In this document: positions 27,139 to 36,452 of the stretch, one piece after another
Position numbering within the stretch: position 1 is the stretch's first letter
How the letters are laid out: every line of letters starts with the position of its first letter
Source: Pseudobutyrivibrio ruminis
GTDB lineage: Bacteria > Bacillota > Clostridia > Lachnospirales > Lachnospiraceae
Length of the DNA stretch: 52,556 nt
Reading direction: 5' to 3'
NCBI GenBank assembly: GCA_015057305.1
Contig: SVES01000022.1
Location: 1 to 52,556 of the forward strand
The notes under the pieces: model-generated
Databases searched by the model: none
Told to the model about the DNA's origin: nothing
The model's input: only the letters and a program-made list of their open reading frames with translations
Position numbers and translations under genes: made by a program

Positions 27139-27627
27139 TTACTTCTCCTTGTTTTTAATTTTGTCTTCTATGAGAGGTATAACCTGTGGTGGAACAAATA
27201 GGCTGATATCTCCTCCATAAGATGCAAACTCCTTTGCAACAGTAGAACTTAAATAAGAATATTGCAAAGATGTAGTCATAAATAATGTCTCAAGCTCAGG
27301 ATATTGAACCTTGTTGGACTGAGCCAACTGAATTTCATTTTCAAAATCAGTTACAGCCCTAAGACCTCTTATTATAACTGAAGCATCCTTTTTCTTAGCA
27401 AAATCAACTAAAAGACCTTCGAAACACTCCACCTGAACATTGTCTAAATTTTCAGTCAATTCCTTTATCATACTAACACGTTCATCAATGGAAAACAACG
27501 GATTTTTTTGCTTGTTATTAAGAACTCCAACAATAAGCTGGTCACACAGCTTGCTTGCTCTAGTAATAATATCTAAATGCCCGAAAGTAATTGGGTCAAA
27601 GCTTCCAGGATAAATTGCTCGTCTCAT
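27139..27627 (-). CDS. coaD: Phosphopantetheine adenylyltransferase
   Basis: The 162-aa CoaD has [19 protein letters not shown] (the HxGH-type nucleotide motif), [19 protein letters not shown] and the C-terminal [18 protein letters not shown]. It makes dephospho-CoA from phosphopantetheine and ATP. It is immediately downstream of rsmD, the normal pairing. Confidence 0.97.
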   Translation of the reverse strand: MRRAIYPGSFDPITFGHLDIITRASKLCDQLIVGVLNNKQKNPLFSIDERVSMIKELTENLDNVQVECFEGLLVDFAKKKDASVIIRGLRAVTDFENEIQLAQSNKVQYPELETLFMTTSLQYSYLSSTVAKEFASYGGDISLFVPPQVIPLIEDKIKNKEK

Positions 27628-27628
27628 T

Positions 27629-28180
27629 TTACGCCTTCTTAATAAATATATGTTTGTTAGTTTTATAAAGCTTTTCTTTAATCAGCAGGTAGCCTAATGA
27701 ACCAAGATAATCAAACTCAGTTTCAAGACTTGCTTCAACAATAATAACAGAATCTTCGCTAATGTAAGATTTATCTTTAAGCTGTTCTAGCACCTTTTTT
27801 TCAAGAAGATTATTGTATGGTGGATCAAGAAATATAATGTCAAAAACTTCATGCCCTTCCAATCTATTTAAAGCAGAAAAAACATCCATTTTAAGGATAG
27901 ACGAACAATCTTCTAATCTTGCCTTAGCTATATTTTTTTCTATACACTCATAAGCCTTTTTATCCTTTTCAACAAATACGGCTTTTTTAGCGCCTCGGCT
28001 AAGGGCTTCTATTCCCATCTGACCGCTCCCCGAAAATAAATCTAGAAAATTACTGTCAGGAAGGTCAAATGAAATCATATTGAACAAGGTTTCTTTTATG
28101 CGATCTGTTGTGGGACGTGTATCCATGCCCTCAGGAGCTACAAGTGTTAGTCCTCTATTGTTTCCAGATATAACTCTCAA
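27629..28180 (-). CDS. rsmD: 16S rRNA (guanine(966)-N(2))-methyltransferase
   Basis: A 183-aa methyltransferase with the start [27 protein letters not shown], the SAM loop [20 protein letters not shown] and the catalytic DPPY in FLDPPYNN. The start codon appears to be TTG at 28180, overlapping the cinA stop (AATTGA). It is translationally linked to cinA. Confidence 0.95.
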   Translation of the reverse strand: MRVISGNNRGLTLVAPEGMDTRPTTDRIKETLFNMISFDLPDSNFLDLFSGSGQMGIEALSRGAKKAVFVEKDKKAYECIEKNIAKARLEDCSSILKMDVFSALNRLEGHEVFDIIFLDPPYNNLLEKKVLEQLKDKSYISEDSVIIVEASLETEFDYLGSLGYLLIKEKLYKTNKHIFIKKA

Positions 28181-28668
28181 TTTGCTTCCTCAAAATCATA
28201 AATACATTTTTCAAGTAAAAGTAACGCTTCCTTAACAGTTTTCTTTCTAACAGATGTACGATTTCCTTTAAGGTGAAGCTCTTTTACAATACATTTGTCT
28301 TTGTATGCACAAGCAATATATACAAGCCCAACAGGCTTTTCTATTGTGCCCCCACCAGGTCCGGCAATTCCAGTAGATGACAATCCAAAATCCGCTCCTG
28401 ATTTATCCTTCACGCCAATAGCCATTTCTTTTGCTGTCTGCTCACTGACAGCACCATAAGCTTCTAGCGTTTCAGTCTTTACTCCAAGATTTTTGACTTT
28501 GGCTTCATTTGAGTAGGTTACATAGCCTTCATTGAAGCAATCTGAAGCCCCTGGATAATCCACTATAGTGCTGGCAATCATTCCACCAGTGCAGGATTCT
28601 GCTGTAGCAACAGAAAGTCCCTCACCAATCAGGGTTCTAATCACCTCGTAGATATTAGTTATTATCAT
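28177..28668 (-). CDS. CinA C-terminal domain protein / nicotinamide-nucleotide amidohydrolase
   Basis: The 163-aa protein is only the C-terminal CinA domain (PncC-like): [29 protein letters not shown] and [20 protein letters not shown]. PncC deamidates nicotinamide mononucleotide in other bacteria. The N-terminal molybdopterin-like domain of full CinA is absent. It overlaps both pgsA and rsmD ends by a few bases. Confidence 0.93.
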   Translation of the reverse strand: MIITNIYEVIRTLIGEGLSVATAESCTGGMIASTIVDYPGASDCFNEGYVTYSNEAKVKNLGVKTETLEAYGAVSEQTAKEMAIGVKDKSGADFGLSSTGIAGPGGGTIEKPVGLVYIACAYKDKCIVKELHLKGNRTSVRKKTVKEALLLLEKCIYDFEEAN

Positions 28669-29225
28669 TATTTTTGTTCCTTAAGAACATCACTGTTCTG
28701 ATAAATATAAATCACAAGTGAAAGTACAGTAAGCACAAGAGACACCCAAATAAATATCTGTCCAAGTACCTGTAACCATCCAAATGGAAGATTTGCTACA
28801 AGTATAATAATCATTATCATCTGTGAAACTGTTTTAAGCTTTCCAAAAATATTAGCTGCGATAACCACACCATTTTCTGCAGCAATAAGTCTGAATCCAG
28901 AAATAATAAACTCTCTTGCAACAATTATAATCACAATCCATGCATAAAGCTGACCTGTTGAAATAAGACAAATCATTGCAGAGCACACCAAAAGCTTATC
29001 AGCTAATGGATCCATAAATTTACCAAAGTTAGTTACAAGATTGTATTTACGTGCAATCTTGCCATCTAGCATATCAGTAAGGGAAGCAATAATAAAAATC
29101 AAATCAGCAATTATACGTAATGCCTGACTTTCAGGATTAATAAGTAAAAATAAAACAAAAAAAGGAATTAATACAACTCTGAATAAAGTCAGCTTATTAG
29201 GTAGATTCATTTCCTTTAAATTCAT
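28668..29225 (-). CDS. pgsA: CDP-diacylglycerol--glycerol-3-phosphate 3-phosphatidyltransferase
   Basis: The 185-aa protein is mostly membrane helices and has the CDP-alcohol phosphotransferase motif D(M)[26 protein letters not shown]. It makes phosphatidylglycerol phosphate in the inner membrane. ATGA overlap with rimO indicates coupling. Confidence 0.95.
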   Translation of the reverse strand: MNLKEMNLPNKLTLFRVVLIPFFVLFLLINPESQALRIIADLIFIIASLTDMLDGKIARKYNLVTNFGKFMDPLADKLLVCSAMICLISTGQLYAWIVIIIVAREFIISGFRLIAAENGVVIAANIFGKLKTVSQMIMIIILVANLPFGWLQVLGQIFIWVSLVLTVLSLVIYIYQNSDVLKEQK

Positions 29226-30550
29226 AACTTTGCATCTCCTATCAAATCATATTCATCATAGCCTGTAACTAATACATCTACGTATTGACCACTTACAAGC
29301 TCTGTATCACTATTGACAAAAATAAATCCATCAACAGATGGTGTATCTCTATAAGTACGTCCTATAAAAACTCCATCCTCTGGAAGCTTACCTTCAATGA
29401 AAACCTTTAAAGTGCGACCTATATATTTCTCATTATTTGCTAAAGAAATATCCTTTTGGCAAAGCATTACTTCATCAAGCCATTTTGCCTTTAGTTCTTC
29501 ATCCACCTGGTTTTCCATAGCCGCTGCAACTGTACCATCCTCTCTAGAGTAGGTAAATGCTCCCAATCTATCAAAAGACATATCCTTTATAAACTGAAGC
29601 AATTCTTCGTGCATTTGCTCAGTCTCCCCAGGGAAGCCACAGATTAATGTGGTTCTAAGAGAAATATCTGGCATTGCTGCTCTAAGCCTTTTTGCAATAT
29701 CCATTATATCAGACTTATTTGTTTTACGCCCCATTAGCCTTAAAATGTCGTCATTACAATGCTGTATTGGCATATCAATATAGTGGCAAACCTTAGGCTC
29801 TGAAGCCATGCAGTTTATAAGCTCATCAGTGATTTCTTCTGGGTATGCGTAAAGTATCCTAATCCACTCTATTTCTTCTATCTTACATAGCTCCTTCAAA
29901 AGCTTGGTAAGAGATTTCTCACCATAGATATCAATGCCATAAACTGTAGTTTCTTGAGCAACTAAAATAAGCTCTTTCACTCCGCCCTTTGCCAATTCTT
30001 TTGCTTCGGCTAAAATCTGTTCCATAGGAACTGAGCGGTAGTTACCCCTGATATATGGAATTGCACAATAAGTACATCGCTTATTACAGCCTTCGGCAAT
30101 CTTAAGATATGCATAATGTCCACCAGTAGTAAGCACTCTACGTCCATCCCTTGGAAGGCCAACCAAATCCTTTTTTATAACAGGCTTTGTACTATTATCT
30201 TCAAGTACCTTATTAATTGCAGCAACAAGCTCATCATATGAATTAGTACCGATGATAGCATCTACCTCAGGTAAATCTTCAAGAATCTCATCAGTAAATC
30301 TTTGAGCAAGACATCCAGTAACTATAAGTCCCTTTAAATGTCCATTCTCCTTGTAAGCGCCTAAATCTATAATTGTTTGAATGCTTTCTTCCATTGCATC
30401 AGCAATAAAAGAGCAAGTATTTACAACGATAATATCTGCTTCTGCTTCATCATCACAAATGCTAAAGCCATTATCTATTAAATCCCCCAGCATGTGCTCT
30501 GAATCAACAAGATTTTTATCGCAGCCTAAAGAAACAAATAATACCTTCAT
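29222..30550 (-). CDS. rimO: Ribosomal protein S12 methylthiotransferase RimO
   Basis: The 442-aa protein has the N-terminal UPF0004 domain (SLGCDKNLVDSEHMLG, VNTCSFIADA, TGCLAQRF), the radical SAM motif EGCNKRCTYCAIPYIRG and a C-terminal TRAM domain. The residues near the CxxxCxxC and the SLGCDKN start fit RimO, not MiaB, which is encoded at 45852. It thiomethylates S12 Asp89. Confidence 0.95.
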   Translation of the reverse strand: MKVLFVSLGCDKNLVDSEHMLGDLIDNGFSICDDEAEADIIVVNTCSFIADAMEESIQTIIDLGAYKENGHLKGLIVTGCLAQRFTDEILEDLPEVDAIIGTNSYDELVAAINKVLEDNSTKPVIKKDLVGLPRDGRRVLTTGGHYAYLKIAEGCNKRCTYCAIPYIRGNYRSVPMEQILAEAKELAKGGVKELILVAQETTVYGIDIYGEKSLTKLLKELCKIEEIEWIRILYAYPEEITDELINCMASEPKVCHYIDMPIQHCNDDILRLMGRKTNKSDIMDIAKRLRAAMPDISLRTTLICGFPGETEQMHEELLQFIKDMSFDRLGAFTYSREDGTVAAAMENQVDEELKAKWLDEVMLCQKDISLANNEKYIGRTLKVFIEGKLPEDGVFIGRTYRDTPSVDGFIFVNSDTELVSGQYVDVLVTGYDEYDLIGDAKL

Positions 30551-30553
30551 AAA

Positions 30554-30796
30554 TTAGTTATTTGTATCCTCGTTAATGATTTTGATAGCGCCCTCATTAA
30601 GCTCATTAACAGCAATAGAAAGAGGCTTATCTCCCTTCTTGTATGGGATTAAAGGCTCTGCTCCATCAATAATCTGACGTGCTCTTTTTGCAGTAGCAGC
30701 AACAATTGTGTAACGGCTGTTTACAACTGGCTCCTCACCAACCTCAACGTTCTCATTTACCTTTTCCATAAGTTCTACATAAGATGGATGTATCAT
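30554..30796 (-). CDS. rpoZ: DNA-directed RNA polymerase subunit omega
   Basis: An 80-aa omega subunit: MIHPSYVELME, VNSRYTIVAATAKRARQIIDG (the conserved helix) and PLSIAVNELNEGAIKI. It lies 3 bp after gmk, the conserved remA-gmk-rpoZ order. AGGAGT precedes it. Confidence 0.95.
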   Translation of the reverse strand: MIHPSYVELMEKVNENVEVGEEPVVNSRYTIVAATAKRARQIIDGAEPLIPYKKGDKPLSIAVNELNEGAIKIINEDTNN

Positions 30797-30798
30797 AA

Positions 30799-31437
30799 TT
30801 AATTACTCCTTTCAAATATCTTTAATTCTTCTTGCATTTCTTTAATAGACGAGCGATTTCTTTCAACCTTGAAATGCTCAGCCTGAATTATATTATGAAC
30901 CTGGTCAACAGCTTTTTCTAATGAGTCATTAACAATCAGGTAATCATACTGATCCATAAATTGTGATTCCTTGCAGGAAATTGCAAGGCGTTCAGCAATA
31001 ACTGCTGGTGTTTCTGTACCTCTGCCTACAAGTCTGTTCTCCAGTTCCTTAGCAGAAGGTGGCATTGTGAATAATAGCAATGCATCTGGGTACATCTTTT
31101 TAACTTGAAGTGCTCCCTGTATTTCAATTTCGAGAATAACGTCCTTTTTGCGCTCTATAAGCTGTTCTACATAAGCTCTAGGAGTGCCATATGAATTGCC
31201 GTTAAATGTTGCATATTCCAGCAATTCATTATTTTCTATCATCTCATCAAACTCTTCTCTTGTTTTGAAAAAATATTCTCTGCCATCCTTTTCACCGGCT
31301 CTAATACCTCTAGTAGTAGCAGAGATTGACAAATTGTAATCGTTTGGATGGGCCTCTAACAGATGTTTCATGATAGTTCCCTTTCCTGCTCCAGAAAAGC
31401 CAGAGAGAACTATAACAAGGCCTTTATCACTTATCAT
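30799..31437 (-). CDS. gmk: Guanylate kinase
   Basis: The 212-aa protein has the P-loop LSGFSGAGKGTIMKHLL, SATTRGIRAGEKDGREYFF for GMP binding and EIEIQGALQVKKMYP. It phosphorylates GMP. The ATG at 31437 follows GGAGGAG and overlaps remA by 11 bp; an upstream in-frame extension is rejected. Confidence 0.96.
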   Translation of the reverse strand: MISDKGLVIVLSGFSGAGKGTIMKHLLEAHPNDYNLSISATTRGIRAGEKDGREYFFKTREEFDEMIENNELLEYATFNGNSYGTPRAYVEQLIERKKDVILEIEIQGALQVKKMYPDALLLFTMPPSAKELENRLVGRGTETPAVIAERLAISCKESQFMDQYDYLIVNDSLEKAVDQVHNIIQAEHFKVERNRSSIKEMQEELKIFERSN

Positions 31438-31690
31438 TATCAAACTCCTCCTTTGATGAATTATCACTAATTCTATTTGCAATTGTATCAGGCATAAGTG
31501 CAGAAAGCACTATGTAACTGTCACAAATAATTACACACTTTGTCCTCCGCCCTTGTGTGGCATCAATAATATTGCCCTTTTCTTTGGCTGTGGCAACAAT
31601 TCTTTTGGCTGGTGCCGAATCGGAGTTGACCATCGATACAATTTTATTGCTATTAATTATATTTCCAAATCCTATATTAATGAATGACAT
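31427..31690 (-). CDS. remA: RemA-family DNA-binding regulatory protein (DUF370)
   Basis: An 87-aa protein with FINIGFGNIINSNKIVSMVN, SAPAKRIVATAKEKGNIIDATQGRRTKCVIICDS and YIVLSALMPDTIANRI, the DUF370 pattern. RemA activates matrix genes in B. subtilis; the role here is inferred by family. It lies between yicC and gmk, as in Bacillus. Confidence 0.93.
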   Translation of the reverse strand: MSFINIGFGNIINSNKIVSMVNSDSAPAKRIVATAKEKGNIIDATQGRRTKCVIICDSYIVLSALMPDTIANRISDNSSKEEFDNDK

Positions 31691-31691
31691 A

Positions 31692-32570
31692 TTATTCTAT
31701 ATTTTGTATTTGCTCTCGAACCTTTTCGATTAGTGTTTTCAGTGTAATACCAATATCTGCTATTTGCACATCTGTTGATTTTGAAAGTATTGTATTTGCC
31801 TCTCGATTCAACTCTTGTGCAAGGAAATCCAGCTTACGTCCAACTTCTTTATCTAATTCAAATACTGAACGTGTTTCTGCTACGTGGCTCTTCAAGCGAA
31901 CCATTTCCTCGTCTATGCAAACCTTGTCCGCATAAATAGTAACTTCCTGGGCAATTCGATTCTCATCTATTTTGGTATCTTCAAGAAGCTCGTGAATCTT
32001 AGTGGTGAGACGATTTTTATATTCCTCTATTATAATTGGACTTCTCTTTTCCAACTCATCCACAAGAGAAACCATCTCGTCCATCTTGGAAATCAAATCA
32101 GACTGAAGTCGCTGGCCCTCGGCAATACGTGACTCAATAAACTGATTAATACAATCAGAAAGAGCGCTAAATACCAGCTCTTTAAGTGAATCCTCATCAC
32201 CCTCTGTCTCCTCAAGCTCTATAACATCAGGCAGCCTAACCAGGTTGCTAGCCTTGATATCATTTTCAACTCCAAGCTTCTTTGCCATCTGAGAAATTGA
32301 ATCGTAGTATTCCGAAGCAATGGCATCATTTATAGATACCTTGTAGCAAGCATCTGAATGCTCGTTCAAGGTAATATAAACATCTACTTTGCCTCTGAAA
32401 ATGCTTTCACTGATTTTGTTTCGGATTTGGCTTTCTAAGAAATTAAGTTTCTTTGGAAGTTTGATATTTAAATCTAAATATCTATGATTTACCGATTTCA
32501 TTTCGATAGTGACACGGGCATCTGCGTTTTCTGCATTCCCCTTGCCATATCCAGTCATGCTTCGAACCAT
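31692..32570 (-). CDS. yicC: YicC-family endoribonuclease-like protein
   Basis: The 292-aa protein starts MVRSMTGYGKG and has VEMKSVNHRYLDLNIKLP-type and C-terminal KVGRKLDFLAQELNREANTILSKS-type motifs. YicC proteins take part in RNA turnover. I chose the ATG at 32570 with AAGGAG six bases away. It starts the yicC-remA-gmk-rpoZ-rimO row, and its promoter is divergent from rqcH. Confidence 0.94.
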   Translation of the reverse strand: MVRSMTGYGKGNAENADARVTIEMKSVNHRYLDLNIKLPKKLNFLESQIRNKISESIFRGKVDVYITLNEHSDACYKVSINDAIASEYYDSISQMAKKLGVENDIKASNLVRLPDVIELEETEGDEDSLKELVFSALSDCINQFIESRIAEGQRLQSDLISKMDEMVSLVDELEKRSPIIIEEYKNRLTTKIHELLEDTKIDENRIAQEVTIYADKVCIDEEMVRLKSHVAETRSVFELDKEVGRKLDFLAQELNREANTILSKSTDVQIADIGITLKTLIEKVREQIQNIE

Positions 32571-32602
32571 GTGAGTCTCCTTCATTCGGTATATAAACAC
32601 AG

Positions 32603-32631
32603 TTGTAATTAATTATAATTAAATGTATGAT
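32603..32631 (+). promoter_or_regulatory. rqcH promoter
   Basis: Plus strand TTGTAA (32603-32608), 17-bp spacer, TATGAT (32626-32631). It overlaps the opposite yicC promoter almost completely. Confidence 0.6.
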
Positions 32632-32640
32632 TATAGTCAA
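32612..32640 (-). promoter_or_regulatory. yicC promoter
   Basis: Minus strand TTGACT (32635-32640), 17-bp spacer, TATAAT (32612-32617). Confidence 0.75.
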
Positions 32641-32679
32641 TAATAACACAAAATACCATTAGAAAAAGGACTTAATATT

Positions 32680-34431
32680 ATGGCTTTAGATGGAATTTCA
32701 ATTCACGCCCTAGTGCATGAATTCAACGAAAATTTACTAAATGGAAAAATAAATAAAATCTCCCAGCCTGAGCGTGAGGAATTATTGATTACCGTTAATA
32801 CACAAAATGGAAATAAACGTCTGCTGATTTCTGCAAATGCTTCTCTTCCATTCATGTATATCACAAAGGATAACAAGCCTGCACCTGCTACTGCTCCAGG
32901 CTTTTGTATGCTACTACGTAAGCATATTGGCGCTGGCCGAATAATCGAAATAACTCAAATGGGTCTGGAACGAGCTGTTCGTTTCAAAATACAACACCTT
33001 AACGAAATGGGTGATATCACCTTTAAATATCTCTATATAGAAATAATGGGTAAACATTCTAATATCATCTTTTGCAACGAGGAAAATATGATATTGGATT
33101 CTATAAAGCATATTCCTTCTTCAGTAAGCTCTGTTAGAGAGGTTTTACCAGGAAGAGATTATTTTATTCCTGCTCAAGAGGGAAAAATTAATCCATTAGA
33201 GGAAACTGAAGAACATTTTAAAACAAAAGTGTTAAAAAGAAGTGAATCTGTTTTTAAGGCAATTATGTCCTCATATATCGGAATCAGCCCAACTATAGCC
33301 AACGAATTATGCTATAGAGCAAATATCGATTCTGATGCAAGCTGTGCTTCACTATTTGATGAGCATAAGGATAGACTATATGCTGAATTCCATAATATGA
33401 TGGAGGATTTGCAAAATAACAACTATCTAAACAATATAATCATAGATACTAATAACGATAAGCCTGTAGAATATGCACCATTTAAGTTAGCAATGTATAG
33501 CGACCTTACTACACGTGAAATGTCATCTATGTCAGATGTATTGGTGGAATTTTATGCAAAGAGAAACGCCTATACAAACATTCGTCAAAAATCCTCTGAC
33601 TTGCGCAAAATAATTGCTAATCATATAGAACGTGCTTCTAAAAAATTAGATTTACAGCTAAAACAACAGAAGGATACACAAAAAAGAGAAAAATACAAAA
33701 TATATGGAGAAATGCTTCACACCTATGGATATGAAGCAAAACCTGGGGATAAGTCAATTACAGTTATCAACTATTACAACAACGAAGAATTAACAATTCC
33801 TTTGGACTCAGATTTAACTCCAGCAGAAAATGCAAAAAAATATTTTGACAAATATTCAAAGCTAAAGCGTACAGCCGAAGCCCTTGATACTTTTATCAAA
33901 CAATCTGAGGATGAACTAGAACTTTTAAAATCAATTGAGGCGGCACTAAATATTGCTGAAAATGAAACTGATCTTGCAGATATCAGACGTGAGCTTTCTG
34001 ACCATGGTTTTATCAAAAAGCATAGCGGCTCCAAAAAAGAAAAATCAAAGAAAAGTAAGCCTCTACATTTTATAGATGACAATGGTTTTCACATTTACGT
34101 TGGCAAAAACAACTATCAAAATGATGAGTTAACCTTTAAATTTGCCACGGGGAATGATTGGTGGTTCCACACTAAAAAGATTCATGGAAGTCATGTAATC
34201 GTTAAAACCGAGGGTAAGGAATTGCCAGATAGCTCTTACGAGTACGCAGCTGAGCTTGCAGCTTATTACTCTTCTGGAAGAGAGTCTGACAAAGTTGAGA
34301 TAGATTATCTTCAAAAGAAAAATGTAAAAAAGCCCGCTAGCGCTGTAGCAGGCTTTGTGGTATATTACACAAATTATTCTATGGTGGTTACGCCAACCTT
34401 AAAGCACGTAAAATTGGTCAGCCAGGAATGA
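32680..34431 (+). CDS. rqcH: Rqc2 homolog RqcH (NFACT / FbpA family)
   Basis: The 583-aa NFACT protein has the N-terminal domain (LDGISIHALVHEFNENLLNGKINKI, KRLLISANASLPFMYIT), the central helix-hairpin and coiled coil (about 290 to 440) and the NFACT-R end (IYVGKNNYQNDELTFKFA, DWWFHTKKIHGSHVIV, VKKPASAVAGFVVYYTNYS). RqcH adds alanine tails to stalled chains on 50S subunits in Bacillus. It is one of two plus-strand genes, and its last 33 bp overlap the recG end tail to tail. Confidence 0.95.
   Translation: MALDGISIHALVHEFNENLLNGKINKISQPEREELLITVNTQNGNKRLLISANASLPFMYITKDNKPAPATAPGFCMLLRKHIGAGRIIEITQMGLERAVRFKIQHLNEMGDITFKYLYIEIMGKHSNIIFCNEENMILDSIKHIPSSVSSVREVLPGRDYFIPAQEGKINPLEETEEHFKTKVLKRSESVFKAIMSSYIGISPTIANELCYRANIDSDASCASLFDEHKDRLYAEFHNMMEDLQNNNYLNNIIIDTNNDKPVEYAPFKLAMYSDLTTREMSSMSDVLVEFYAKRNAYTNIRQKSSDLRKIIANHIERASKKLDLQLKQQKDTQKREKYKIYGEMLHTYGYEAKPGDKSITVINYYNNEELTIPLDSDLTPAENAKKYFDKYSKLKRTAEALDTFIKQSEDELELLKSIEAALNIAENETDLADIRRELSDHGFIKKHSGSKKEKSKKSKPLHFIDDNGFHIYVGKNNYQNDELTFKFATGNDWWFHTKKIHGSHVIVKTEGKELPDSSYEYAAELAAYYSSGRESDKVEIDYLQKKNVKKPASAVAGFVVYYTNYSMVVTPTLKHVKLVSQE
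34324..34355 (-). terminator. Terminator of recG inside the rqcH coding region
   Basis: On the minus strand AAGCCTGCTA pairs with TAGCGGGCTT (10 bp, one G-T pair), loop of six bases, followed by TTTTAC. It lies about 44 bp beyond the recG stop but inside the antisense of rqcH codons for KKPASAVAGF. Confidence 0.72.
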
Positions 34432-36447
34432 ATTTAATGTGGACCTCAGCTTGGGATTTAATTCCAGGTCAGGGTCCTTTTTTAGTAAAGCATCAACATC
34501 AGCGGAAGCCAGTTCCAGTTCATCACTATCCTGATATATATCAGCTACTCTAAAGCTAAACTCTCCACTTTGTCTCACCCCAAACATATCCCCTGGTCCT
34601 CGCAGCTTCAAATCCTCTTTTGCAATATAAAAGCCATCATTGGATTTTAGCATAATATTTAGTCTCTCCGACTCCCTATCAGCTGAGCTGCTATTCATTA
34701 AAATGCAGTAGCTTTGAGCCTCCCCTCGTCCAACACGACCTCGCAGTTGGTGAAGGGCTGCAAGCCCAAAACGATTAGCATTTTCGATCATCATGACAGT
34801 AGCATTTGGAACGTTAACCCCCACCTCAACAACGGTAGTTGAAACCAGTATGTCTGTCTCGTGATTTGCAAATGCATCCATTACCTGATTCTTTTCAGCA
34901 GGCTTCATTTTTCCATGGAGCATACCGATTTTATATTTTCCTTTAAAATATTCATCCAGCTTTTTACTGTAATCTGTAACATTTTGTGCCTCAGTTGTCT
35001 CTGATGCCTCCACTAATGGACAAATAATATACACTTGATGCCCCTTTGTTATTTCATCGGACACAAATTTGTATGCAGTATTTCTCATACTCTCTTTAAT
35101 TACGCAAGTCTTTATAGGAAGTCTATTTGCAGGAAGCTCCTTAATAGCCGATACATGCATATTTCCATATAATATCATGGCAAGTGTACGAGGAATAGGT
35201 GTTGCGGACATAACAATAATATGAGGATTGTTCCCCTTAGAAGAAAGCTTATCCCTTTGCTGAACTCCAAATCTATGCTGTTCATCTGTAATAACAAGTC
35301 CCAGCTTATAAAACTCTCGTCCTTCGGAAATAAGTGCATGGGTACCTATTATGATGCAATTATCATTTTCATCCACAAGCCTTTGCATTGATTTTTTCTC
35401 AGAAGCCTTCATTGAGCCAGTAAACAATGCAACAGGAATATCAAGTCCTGAAAGCTCAATCCACTCACAAAAGGTTTTATAATGCTGCTTGGCCAGTACT
35501 TCTGTAGGAGCCATAATGGCAGATTGATACCCCGATAAAGCAACATCTAACATAGCTAAGAATGCAACAATAGTTTTTCCGCTGCCAACGTCTCCTTGGA
35601 TAAGTCTTTGAGTCACATATTCGCCCGATAAATCAAGCTTTATTTCTTCCAAAACCTTTAGCTGAGCACCTGTTAAAGAAAAAGGTAATAAATTGGTAAA
35701 ATCGTCAGTTTCTTTATGGTGAGTAATACTAAAATTATTAGGCGCTGATGCTATATTATTTTCTTGCAGCCTGGAATTTAAAATAAAGAAAAACATTTCT
35801 TCGTAGGCTAAACGTTTTCTTGCTTTTACCAAATCATCAAAGCTATCTGGGAAATGATAGGTTTTTAAAGCCTGGCTGTAAGGCATGAAGGCATTTTTCT
35901 TTTCAATTTCATCAGGCAATCTATTATCATCCAGTCTGCAATGTTCAAAAGCTTCCTTAGTACATTTTAAAACAAGATTATTACTAAGTCCTTTTGTAAG
36001 ATGATATATAGGCATTATCTGCTCTTTAAGCTGCATGTATTTTTCTGGAGTAAACATTAAGGGCTGAGACATTTTAAAATGTCCATTATCCTCCTGTAAT
36101 CTTCCATAAAAAATATATACTTTTCCTGGTTCAAAACTATTCTTAAGATAGTTTGAATTGAACCAAACTAAATCCACAGATGTATTCTCTTGATATATAG
36201 TGGCAGATAAAATGTCTAAATGATTTCTAGACCTATAAACCTTTGGTGCAGTCTTTAGTCTACCTTCAACGCTAATCAGAGAGCCTACACTATCCTTGTC
36301 AGGCTTAGAAGGATTTGGATATATTAAATAGGTGCGTGGAAAAAAAAGGAGTATATCCTCTATGGTATATACTCCTAACTTGTTAAATAATTTAGTTGTC
36401 TTTTCTCCTACACCTTTTATTGTGTCAATCGGTGATAACAACTCCAT
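34399..36447 (-). CDS. recG: ATP-dependent DNA helicase RecG
   Basis: The 682-aa helicase has the wedge OB domain (about 1 to 200), Walker A LIQGDVGSGKTIVAFLAML, the DEQH box ITDEQHRFGVQQR, TATPIPRTLAM-like motif III and the QLRGRVGRGEAQSYCIL motif VI. It reverses forks and processes recombination intermediates. It follows the FakA-like gene by 5 bp. Its 3' end overlaps rqcH. Confidence 0.96.
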   Translation of the reverse strand: MELLSPIDTIKGVGEKTTKLFNKLGVYTIEDILLFFPRTYLIYPNPSKPDKDSVGSLISVEGRLKTAPKVYRSRNHLDILSATIYQENTSVDLVWFNSNYLKNSFEPGKVYIFYGRLQEDNGHFKMSQPLMFTPEKYMQLKEQIMPIYHLTKGLSNNLVLKCTKEAFEHCRLDDNRLPDEIEKKNAFMPYSQALKTYHFPDSFDDLVKARKRLAYEEMFFFILNSRLQENNIASAPNNFSITHHKETDDFTNLLPFSLTGAQLKVLEEIKLDLSGEYVTQRLIQGDVGSGKTIVAFLAMLDVALSGYQSAIMAPTEVLAKQHYKTFCEWIELSGLDIPVALFTGSMKASEKKSMQRLVDENDNCIIIGTHALISEGREFYKLGLVITDEQHRFGVQQRDKLSSKGNNPHIIVMSATPIPRTLAMILYGNMHVSAIKELPANRLPIKTCVIKESMRNTAYKFVSDEITKGHQVYIICPLVEASETTEAQNVTDYSKKLDEYFKGKYKIGMLHGKMKPAEKNQVMDAFANHETDILVSTTVVEVGVNVPNATVMMIENANRFGLAALHQLRGRVGRGEAQSYCILMNSSSADRESERLNIMLKSNDGFYIAKEDLKLRGPGDMFGVRQSGEFSFRVADIYQDSDELELASADVDALLKKDPDLELNPKLRSTLNSFLADQFYVL

Positions 36448-36452
36448 TAATT

